Shown here: piece by piece, positions 56,884-64,000 of the stretch
Layout: the number at the start of each line of letters is the position of its first letter
Position numbering within the stretch: the stretch's first letter is position 1
Assembly: GCA_027483465.1 (NCBI GenBank)
Contig: JAIXUQ010000031.1
Span: 62,001-126,000, forward strand
DNA: 64,000 nucleotides
Direction of reading: 5' to 3'
Origin: Sphingomonadales bacterium
Lineage (GTDB): Bacteria > Pseudomonadota > Alphaproteobacteria > Sphingomonadales > Sphingomonadaceae
Notes under the pieces: model-generated
Seen by the model: the letters and a program-made list of their open reading frames with translations, nothing else
The model's database searches: none
What the model was told of the DNA's origin: nothing
Position numbers and translations under genes: made by a program

Positions 56884-57061
56884 CAGCGCCCCGTGCCTAA
56901 TATAATGTTAACATCAATTCTTCTGCCTGCCAGACAAGAATGGCTGCGGGTTGCCCCGCTTTCGCATCACTCTTGCTGCCCATCTGCCTTGGCCGGGCAT
57001 TTCCGGCTTGTGGCGATGGTGCCATTTGTTAGATTGCCGTTCATCCTCATTCCGTGTCCCG

Positions 57062-58903
57062 ATGGCCGCCACCGCACCAGTCTCCTTCAGCATCCATCGG
57101 GATCCCGGCCAGCCACCGCCGCCGCTGGTGACCAGCGGGCCGATCATGGCCATGTGGCAGGCGCTGGCCATCACGGCCATCGTGCTGGGGGGGTGGTATC
57201 TCGGCTGGCGCTGGACCCATTCGCTCAATGCCGATGCCTATTGGCTGGCGGTGCCCATGGCCGTGGCCGAAACCCTCGCCTATGTCGGCCTGCTGCTGTT
57301 CGTCCACGCGCTGTGGGATCAGGGCCAGGTGCGTCTGCGCCCGCCACCGGCCAGCGTCGGCGAATGTGATCCGGCCGCGATCGACCCGCAGCGGCGGATT
57401 GCGGTGGATGTGTTTATCTGCACCAGGGCCGAGCCGGTGGACCTGCTGCGCGACACCATCCGGGCCGCTCGCCAGCTGCGCGTGCCGCCCGGCGTGTCGG
57501 TGCTGGTGCATGTGCTGGACGATGGCGCCCGGCCCGCAGTTGCCGCGCTGGCTGCGGCCGAAGGTGCCAATTGCCTGCAACGCCAGGACAACAGCGACTT
57601 CAAGGCTGGCAACCTGCGCCACGGCCTCGAAAACAGCAACGGCGATTTCCTCATCATCTGCCATGCCGACACGCTGCTGTTTCCTGGCTTTCTGGAACAG
57701 ACGCTCGGCCATTTCCGCGATCCCGAAGTGGCCTTCGTGCAAACGCCGCTGTGGTTCCGGCACGATCCGCCGCGCGAAACCCTGGCGGCCAACTGGCGCC
57801 GGCGCTTTGGCCTGCCGGGCCGGCTGGCTGCCTGGCTTGCCGGGCTGGTCACGGGCCCGGTCACGGTTGGCGCCGATCCGTTCAGCGCCGAAGCGCGGCT
57901 GTTTCATGATATCGTGCAGCCACGCCATGGCCGGCTGAATGCGGGTGTCAGCTGCGGCGCGGCCTCCATCCACCGCCGCGAAGCCATCATGTCGGTGGCG
58001 CTGCGGGCGTGGACCCAGCGGGTGACGCGCGCGGCCCCTGTGGCGCCTGCGGCCGGCGGGCGACGCCGGCGCGGCAAGGCCCGGGCCGAGGCGCTGGCCG
58101 CCCAGGCGCGCTGGCAGGCCGCCCAGGCGATCGCGTTCACGCCCTATCGCCACCATGTCGCTGATGATCTGCATTCGACCATCATGCTGCATCAGGACCG
58201 GGCGCGGCGCTGGAAGAGCATCATGCACCCCGCCATCCAATCCTGCATGCTGGCGGCGCCGGATTTCGGCACCTGGGCTGCCCGCCGCTGGAAACGGCTC
58301 TATGGCAGTCTGGATATCTTCATCCGCGACAATCCCGTGTTTGGCGGCGGGCTCTCGCTGCGCCAGCGGCTGATCTATCTGTCGGGCTTCTGGCAGAGCC
58401 TGTCGGGCCTGTGGCTGGCCGTGCTGGTGCTGGTGCCGATCATCCACCTGTTCAGCGGCGTCGCGCCGGTCAATGATTATGGCCTGGCCTATTTTGCCCA
58501 TCTGCTGCCGTTCCTGATGGTTCTGGAACTGGCGTTGATGTTCGGCCTGTGGGGCCGATCGGCCCATGTTGGCCGGGCCCAGGCCGTGGCCGGTTTTGCC
58601 CTTTCGCTGCAGGCGCTGTGGCAGGTGCTGCGCGGCAAGCCCTTTGCGCCATTGGCGCCGCCAGCCAACCCGCGCGCCCTGGTGCGGCTGCATCAAATCC
58701 TGATCGGCCTTGGCCTGCTGGCCATCGCCTATGCGGCGGTGCGGCTGTGGCTGGCCCAGCAGGGCCAGTATCCCACAAGCCACACGCCCGGCAGCCTGAT
58801 TGCCAATGGCGGGCTGGTGCTGTTCAACAATGCCGCCTTCGGCCGCCTCGTCCGTGCGTCCGGCTGGCGGCCCGCGCTGTTCACCGGGGAGACGGATAGA
58901 TGA
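57062..58903 (+). CDS. second BcsA-like GT2 family glycosyltransferase without PilZ, with altered catalytic motifs
   Basis: VLDDGARPAV, SDFKAGNLRHGLENSNGDFLIICHADTLLFPGF, FVQTPLWF, CGAASIHRR, ADDLHSTIMLHQ, AARRWKRL, TM helices. Confidence 0.85.
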   Translation: MAATAPVSFSIHRDPGQPPPPLVTSGPIMAMWQALAITAIVLGGWYLGWRWTHSLNADAYWLAVPMAVAETLAYVGLLLFVHALWDQGQVRLRPPPASVGECDPAAIDPQRRIAVDVFICTRAEPVDLLRDTIRAARQLRVPPGVSVLVHVLDDGARPAVAALAAAEGANCLQRQDNSDFKAGNLRHGLENSNGDFLIICHADTLLFPGFLEQTLGHFRDPEVAFVQTPLWFRHDPPRETLAANWRRRFGLPGRLAAWLAGLVTGPVTVGADPFSAEARLFHDIVQPRHGRLNAGVSCGAASIHRREAIMSVALRAWTQRVTRAAPVAPAAGGRRRRGKARAEALAAQARWQAAQAIAFTPYRHHVADDLHSTIMLHQDRARRWKSIMHPAIQSCMLAAPDFGTWAARRWKRLYGSLDIFIRDNPVFGGGLSLRQRLIYLSGFWQSLSGLWLAVLVLVPIIHLFSGVAPVNDYGLAYFAHLLPFLMVLELALMFGLWGRSAHVGRAQAVAGFALSLQALWQVLRGKPFAPLAPPANPRALVRLHQILIGLGLLAIAYAAVRLWLAQQGQYPTSHTPGSLIANGGLVLFNNAAFGRLVRASGWRPALFTGETDR

Positions 58904-59319
58904 GCGACGACGGCACGGCGTCGGGGGTGCGTGGCCATGTGGCGATCATCGCCGGGCTGGTGGCATCGGGCTGGCTGATCTGGCAGGTGGAGGCTTGGCT
59001 GCATCCCGCCGCGCCATTGCCGGCCGCTGCCGCTGCCGCGCCGCGCCTGGCCGCTGCCCCCCTGCCGGCGGCGATCACCCTTGATCTGGGGCAAACCCCA
59101 TCGCCCTCGGCCGCCGCTGACCTGTGGGACAGTGCCCGTGCCAATGCGCCCGATGCGATCGGCCTTTCGGCCCGGATGCGGGATACCGGCGCCGCCGTTG
59201 CCCTTGAACTCGGCCCGGTGGGCAGCCTGGGGCAGGCAAAGACCATCTGTGACCGGCTGAATTACAACAATATTGCCTGCACGGTGAAAAGCCAGCCCAT
59301 CACGGCAGGTGCTTCTTGA
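58900..59319 (+). CDS. single-TM protein with SPOR-like C-terminus
   Basis: TM VAIIAGLVASGWLIWQVEAWL; C-terminal ALELGPVGSLGQAKTICDRLNYNNIACTVKSQPI resembles SPOR. Confidence 0.6.
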   Translation: MSDDGTASGVRGHVAIIAGLVASGWLIWQVEAWLHPAAPLPAAAAAAPRLAAAPLPAAITLDLGQTPSPSAAADLWDSARANAPDAIGLSARMRDTGAAVALELGPVGSLGQAKTICDRLNYNNIACTVKSQPITAGAS

Positions 59320-59716
59320 GCCGCCAGACATTGATGCCGTCGCGCCGCTCATAGGCGAATTCATCCACGCAGGCGCGGATCAGCAACAGCCCGCGGCCGC
59401 GTTCCGCGCGGCTGTCGGGCATCGCTTCGGGCGCGGGCAGCATGATCGCCACCGGCTTGCCGGCGGCGTGAAGCTCGATCACCACCGCGCCCCGGCACTG
59501 GGCCGGATCTTCCAGATACAGGGCGATGGCGCCGGCCGGGGGCTCCTGGTCGCCATGGGCAACGATATTGTTGGCCGCCTCCACCAGCGCCAGTTCCAGT
59601 TCGAACAATTGGGCATCCGCCATGCCCAGCGCCGCGCCATGATGACGAACCGCTTCCGCCAATCGCCGGACATCGACGAAGGTGGCAGCGGCCGTCATGT
59701 TGTGGCGCATCATCAT
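59300..59716 (-). CDS. serine-protein-kinase/anti-sigma-type ATP-binding protein (HATPase_c_2)
   Basis: LFELELALVEAANNIVAHG (N box), SRAERGRGLLLIRACVDEFAY (G2 box). Confidence 0.85.
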   Translation of the reverse strand: MMMRHNMTAAATFVDVRRLAEAVRHHGAALGMADAQLFELELALVEAANNIVAHGDQEPPAGAIALYLEDPAQCRGAVVIELHAAGKPVAIMLPAPEAMPDSRAERGRGLLLIRACVDEFAYERRDGINVWRLKKHLP

Positions 59717-60060
59717 CCGGCGCGTTTCAGCAGGGCGGCTTCGGCCTGACCCATGTCGCGGAACAGGCGGAACACCTGATCAAGCCCGGTCATTGCCAAC
59801 AGCCGGGCGAAATTGGGGGAGGCGCCGACAATGGCCAGCGTGCCATCGCTGCGCATCTGTTTCATCACGCCAACAATGGCACCCAGCCCGGTGGAATCAA
59901 CGAAGTTCAGCGAAGTGGCATTGATGATGGTCACCCGTGGCGCTTCGGTGATGGCATTGCTCACCGCCGTCTTGAACGCCGGGGTGACAGCGGCATCCAG
60001 CCGCGGCCCGTACGGGCGCACCCACAGGATATCACCCTCCTGCCTGACCCCCACCATCAT
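59713..60060 (-). CDS. STAS-domain anti-sigma factor antagonist
   Basis: ILWVRPYGPRLDAAVTPAFKTAV...INATSLNFVDSTGLGAIVGVMKQM; alternative upstream start at 60165. Confidence 0.9.
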   Translation of the reverse strand: MMVGVRQEGDILWVRPYGPRLDAAVTPAFKTAVSNAITEAPRVTIINATSLNFVDSTGLGAIVGVMKQMRSDGTLAIVGASPNFARLLAMTGLDQVFRLFRDMGQAEAALLKRAG

Positions 60061-60193
60061 GCTGATGCCAAGCCCCGAGCGGGGCCAAAATTCGTCATGA
60101 TCTTCATTCCAATCACGCGCCTGTTTCCGTGATCCTAGGGCGAAAAACCGGCGATTGTCCATCAACCCGGCTGGTTAACGGCCGCAGGGGCGT

Positions 60194-61426
60194 TCAGATA
60201 CACTCCAATATCATCAGCGACAGATCATCCGCCGGCGGCTGGTCGGCCGCGATCCGGGTGATGGTGGCTTCGAACTGGGCCATGGCCACGGTCAACGGCA
60301 GCGCTTTTTTCTCGGCCCAGAATGCCACCAGCCCGCTGGTGCCCAGGCTGGGAGCCTCGCCATCGCCATCCGTCAGCCCGTCGGAATAGATCAGCAGCCG
60401 GTCTCCCGGTGCCATGCCGAGTGAAACCACGGGCTGTTTGGTGAGCGGGAACAGGCCGAGCGGCAGCCCACCCACCTCCAGGAAGCGCGGATCGCCATGG
60501 CGGGGCACCAGCAGCGGCGGCGGATGGCCGGCGCGCAGCAGCGTGACGCCCATGCCATCGCGATCGAGCAGGCCGATCACCAGGGTCGCACTGCTGCCAT
60601 CGCGGCTGAGCAGTTCGGCGTTGAGCCGGTCCGCCACCAGCGCCAGCCGTTCGGGCGTGTCGGGCGGCGGAAAGGCCAGCCGGCTGTGCAGGGCAAAGGC
60701 CTCAAGCGCCGCCGGCACGCCGTGGCCGGCCACATCCAGATTGAAGAACAGCAGCTTGCCATTGGGCAATTGCTGGGCACCCAGCACATCGCCGCCGATT
60801 TCCTGCGATGGCATGAACAGGCTTTCCAGCCTGAACGGCCCGCTGCGGATGGGCGGCGGCAGCAGGCCGCGCTGCAGCACGGCAGCGGCCTGCAGGCTGT
60901 GGCGCACCGCTTCCAGCTGCCGGTCAGCCTCGGCCCGGGCGGCGGCCAGCGCCCGGTTCTGCACCTGCAGATCCTGCTGCATGGCCACGATGCGCCGGGC
61001 CGACGTGATCGCCAGCGCCAGATCCACCCCGGAAAATGGCTGCTGCAACAGATCATCGGCGCCGGCATCCAGCGCCTCGGTCTTGGCCGCCTCGTCCTCG
61101 CGATCGGCCACCAGGATCACATGGACATGGCGCTCCAGCCCGCGCACCCGCCGGCACAGATCAATGCCGTCCAGCGGCCCGCCGGTGCGCCCGGCCACCA
61201 CCACGTTGCACCGTTCGGTCTGGAGGATGCGCATGGTGTCGGGCCAGTCACCGGCGATGCGCACCACGCAGCCCAGCGCCTCCAGTTCAGGCACCAGCGT
61301 GGTGAGCGGGCCGGGATCGCCCTCCACGATCAGCAGGTGCAGGCGATGCGCGCCTGCCCGCACCGGCGCCGGCGGGTCGCTGATGGCGGCGGGGCTGTGG
61401 ATGATGCGCTCCGGCTCGTGCTGCAT
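60194..61426 (-). CDS. receiver-like plus SpoIIE/PP2C-type phosphatase
   Basis: N-terminal REC fold, coiled coil LQVQNRALAAARAEADRQLE, PP2C: LESLFMPSQEIGGDVLG, FFNLDVAGHGVPAAL, DRLLIYSDGLTDG, ADDLSLMILE. Confidence 0.9.
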   Translation of the reverse strand: MQHEPERIIHSPAAISDPPAPVRAGAHRLHLLIVEGDPGPLTTLVPELEALGCVVRIAGDWPDTMRILQTERCNVVVAGRTGGPLDGIDLCRRVRGLERHVHVILVADREDEAAKTEALDAGADDLLQQPFSGVDLALAITSARRIVAMQQDLQVQNRALAAARAEADRQLEAVRHSLQAAAVLQRGLLPPPIRSGPFRLESLFMPSQEIGGDVLGAQQLPNGKLLFFNLDVAGHGVPAALEAFALHSRLAFPPPDTPERLALVADRLNAELLSRDGSSATLVIGLLDRDGMGVTLLRAGHPPPLLVPRHGDPRFLEVGGLPLGLFPLTKQPVVSLGMAPGDRLLIYSDGLTDGDGEAPSLGTSGLVAFWAEKKALPLTVAMAQFEATITRIAADQPPADDLSLMILECI

Positions 61427-61437
61427 GGCGGCAATGA

Positions 61438-62064
61438 TCAGGCGACGCGGGTCACGGCGGCACCGGTGCCGATATGCAGCAGCTCTTCGCGCCCTTCACG
61501 GATGCGGAACACCGTGCCCTGTGGTGCCCGTGGTGCCACCGGCACGCCGTGCCAATCCTCCCCGCCCACCAGCAGGCCGCGCAGCACCCCGGCGGTGATG
61601 CCGTGGCTGATCACCAGGGCCGGGCGGGCGGGATCGAGCCCATCGAGCCAGTTGCGCAGGCGCGCCGCAATGGCGGGAAACCATTCCCCGCCCGGTGGCG
61701 GCTCGCAAAACAGGCCGCGGTCGGCATCCACGATCGGCCGGCCCAGTTCGGCCACGATGTCCTGATACCAGCGCCCCTCCCACTGGCCGACATCGATTTC
61801 CAGCAGGCGTTCGTCCTTGCGCCAGCGGAAGAAATCCAGGCCCAGATGCTCGCCGATGATCGCGGCGGTCTGCTGGGTGCGGCCCGATGGCGACACCCAC
61901 AGATCAAGATCGGGGGCTTCCCCCAGCACACCGCGCAGCGCGGCCCCCATGGCTTCGGCCTGGGCGATGCCGGCGCGGGTGAGCGGGGTGTGCGCCATGT
62001 GGCCCTGCATGCGGGCGGCGGCGTTGAACACGGTTTCGGCGTGACGGGCGAGAATCAGATCCAT
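61438..62064 (-). CDS. histidine phosphatase family protein
   Basis: MDLILARHAETVFNAAARMQGHMAHTPLTRAGIAQAEAMG...VISHGITAGVLR. Confidence 0.92.
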   Translation of the reverse strand: MDLILARHAETVFNAAARMQGHMAHTPLTRAGIAQAEAMGAALRGVLGEAPDLDLWVSPSGRTQQTAAIIGEHLGLDFFRWRKDERLLEIDVGQWEGRWYQDIVAELGRPIVDADRGLFCEPPPGGEWFPAIAARLRNWLDGLDPARPALVISHGITAGVLRGLLVGGEDWHGVPVAPRAPQGTVFRIREGREELLHIGTGAAVTRVA

Positions 62065-62165
62065 GGGCCATGCTTATCGGCGTTTTGGCTGCACTTCGCC
62101 ACTACCGCGCTGCGCCTGAACGGTTATAGTGATCCCGCCACAACCCATTTTGCACAGGGATCGGA

Positions 62166-63287
62166 ATGAAGGCCACCGTCGAACGCGCAACCTTGCTGAA
62201 GTGCCTGGGCCATATCCAGTCGGTGGTTGAACGTCGCAACACCATCCCCATCCTGTCCAACGTGCTGATCGAGGCGCGCAGTGACGGCCTGCGGCTGATG
62301 GCGACCGATCTTGATTTGCAAGTGGTGGAAACCATTGCCGCTGCCATCGACGTGAACGGCGCCACCACGGTTTCGGCCCACACATTGTTCGATATCGCGC
62401 GCAAGTTGCCGGAAGGCGCGCAGGTGGAACTGGCCGTTTCCGGTGAGCGGATGAGCGTGGTGGCAGGGCGCAGCCGGTTCAGCCTGGCCACGCTGAAGCG
62501 CGATGATTTCCCGGTGATTGCCGAAACCGATCTGCCGGTGCGCTTCACCCTGTCGGCCGCCGATCTCAAGGAGCTGATCGACGCCACCCGCTTTGCCATT
62601 TCCACCGAGGAAACCCGCTATTATCTGAACGGCATCTACATGCATGCCACCACCGGCCCGGCGCCAAGGCTGCGCGGGGTGGCCACCGATGGCCACCGAC
62701 TGGCCCGCATCGAGCTGGACCTGCCGGCCGGCGCCGCCGAGATGCCGGGCGTGATCGTGCCGCGCAAATGCGTGGGGGAGGTGCGCAAGCTGCTGGACGA
62801 GATGGCTGCCGACGCACCGGTGGAGATCAGCCTGTCGCCCGCCAAGATCCGCTTCCGCTTTTCGGCCGATTCCACTCTCACCAGCAAGCTGATCGATGGC
62901 ACATTCCCGGATTACAGCCGCGTGATCCCCACAGCCAACGACAAGCTGCTGAAGATCGATGCCAAATCGCTGGCCGAAGGCGTGGACCGGGTGGCCGCCA
63001 TCGCCACCACCGAGAAGACGCGCGCGGTCAAGCTCGCGCTGGGCCGGGACAAGGTGACATTGTCGGTCACCAGCCCGGAAAACGGCACCGCTTCAGAGGA
63101 TCTGGCCGCCGATTATGCCGCCAGCGACCTCGAGGTTGGCTTCAATTACCGCTATCTGCTCGATATCCTGGGCCAGGTGCGCAGCGACAGCGTGGATGTC
63201 CACCTCTCGGACGCGTCGGCCCCCACCCTGATCCGCGAGGGTGACGACGCCCGGGCGCTCTATGTGCTGATGCCGATGCGGGTGTGA
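62166..63287 (+). CDS. dnaN: DNA polymerase III subunit beta (sliding clamp)
   Basis: MKATVERATLLKCLGHIQSVVERRNTIPILSNVLIEA...YYLNGIYMH...VATDGHRLARIEL...LYVLMPMRV. Confidence 0.98.
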   Translation: MKATVERATLLKCLGHIQSVVERRNTIPILSNVLIEARSDGLRLMATDLDLQVVETIAAAIDVNGATTVSAHTLFDIARKLPEGAQVELAVSGERMSVVAGRSRFSLATLKRDDFPVIAETDLPVRFTLSAADLKELIDATRFAISTEETRYYLNGIYMHATTGPAPRLRGVATDGHRLARIELDLPAGAAEMPGVIVPRKCVGEVRKLLDEMAADAPVEISLSPAKIRFRFSADSTLTSKLIDGTFPDYSRVIPTANDKLLKIDAKSLAEGVDRVAAIATTEKTRAVKLALGRDKVTLSVTSPENGTASEDLAADYAASDLEVGFNYRYLLDILGQVRSDSVDVHLSDASAPTLIREGDDARALYVLMPMRV

Positions 63288-63309
63288 CCGCGCCGGTCTG
63301 CGGGCCGGC

Positions 63310-64000
63310 TCAATGCGCGCCGGTGCGTTCCGCCACGATATGCTGCACGGTTGGCTGCATGCGCGCATTGTAGCGGGCCAGCACCGGATGGTCGCCGCCG
63401 CTGCCAAAATGGGTGATCAGATCCTGGCCGGTCCACCAGTGGACGGCAAAGCCGGGGGTTTCGGCCACGATCATGTCCCGCCCGTCAGGGTCTTCGGGAT
63501 CGATGCTGCGGAAATCGATGGCCACCTGCGGCGCCGATGAAGGGCACACCGCCAAAGTGGTGCCGTGCCAGCCGGTGACAATGGCGCGGTGGAGATGGCC
63601 GGTGATCATGCGGATCACCTGGGGGTGGCGGCGCACCACGGCGGCCAGCCGCTGCACCCAGGGCGCATCCAGATCCTCGGTCATCCAGCCGTTGCCGGTT
63701 TCGATCGGCGGGTGATGCAATACCAGCACGGTGGGCCGCGCATCGCCCGCCAGCCGTTCATCCAGCCACGCCGCCTGGCCCGCCGAAAATGCCCCGCCAT
63801 GATGGCCTTCCAGCAGCGTGTCGAGCACGACGAAGCGCAGCGGGCCATGCACGAAATCATATTGGACCAGGCCATCGGCCGTGGTGGGCACCATGGGAAA
63901 CACGGTGCGGAAATTGGCCCGGTTGTCGTGATTGCCCAGGGCGAAATGCACCGGAAAGGGCAGTCGGTCGGTGATGGATTTCAGCGTCTGGTAAGCGGCC
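63310..64000 (-). CDS. metallophosphoesterase (CpdA/Icc-like), 5' end outside window
   Basis: LGNHDNRANF, VLDTLLEGHHGG, LVLHHPPI, MITGHLHRAIVT. Confidence 0.88.
   Translation of the reverse strand, partial: AAYQTLKSITDRLPFPVHFALGNHDNRANFRTVFPMVPTTADGLVQYDFVHGPLRFVVLDTLLEGHHGGAFSAGQAAWLDERLAGDARPTVLVLHHPPIETGNGWMTEDLDAPWVQRLAAVVRRHPQVIRMITGHLHRAIVTGWHGTTLAVCPSSAPQVAIDFRSIDPEDPDGRDMIVAETPGFAVHWWTGQDLITHFGSGGDHPVLARYNARMQPTVQHIVAERTGAH

Noticed and set aside
62166-63287. oriC next to dnaN
   Set aside because: dnaA and recF are not adjacent and no DnaA-box cluster was seen around dnaN; only a single perfect box was noted, ~28 kb away.
1-64000. tRNA/rRNA genes, prophage, transposase or integrase genes
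   Set aside because: None recognised on reading either strand; gene content is chromosomal core plus surface/polysaccharide functions.

Overview
A 64 kb, GC-rich alphaproteobacterial chromosomal window, probably Sphingomonadales-like judging from gene content and synteny. It is densely packed with mostly overlapping genes. From left to right the recognisable blocks are: M20 peptidase, zinc-type ADH and D-2-hydroxyacid dehydrogenase; the hemC-hemD-Mic60-like-MFS operon divergent from tsaD-gpsA; a ParDE toxin-antitoxin pair; SDHAF4-like DUF1674, an SDR and rsmB; M28 peptidase, rmuC, ssb, YceD/DUF177, a cytochrome bc1 chaperone, bamE and a TonB-receptor-like barrel; a SWIB-domain mini-protein; an AraC regulator preceded by an orphan intrinsic terminator; a full suf operon with two inserted ORFs; a photolyase-like protein with an unusual domain order; a POT transporter; a ~0.75 kb non-coding-looking interval rich in GNRA-type hairpins next to a perfect DnaA box; PHB-type dehydrogenase and thiolase; a CSS/EAL phosphodiesterase; a Slam-TbpB-like surface lipoprotein pair; and a large cellulose locus (bcsP/R-like, bcsQ, fused bcsAB, bcsC, bcsD, bcsZ). 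The cellulose locus is followed by a CtrA-like regulator, a GGDEF protein, a second degenerate BcsA-like glycosyltransferase, a SPOR-like protein and a SpoIIE/STAS/HATPase partner-switching module. The window ends with a histidine phosphatase, dnaN and a partial metallophosphoesterase. The two regions most worth follow-up are the candidate structured RNA on the minus strand (33.75-34.5 kb) and the expanded c-di-GMP/cellulose module (43-61.4 kb) with its partly degenerate signalling and glycosyltransferase proteins. All calls come from reading the sequence; no database search was run.
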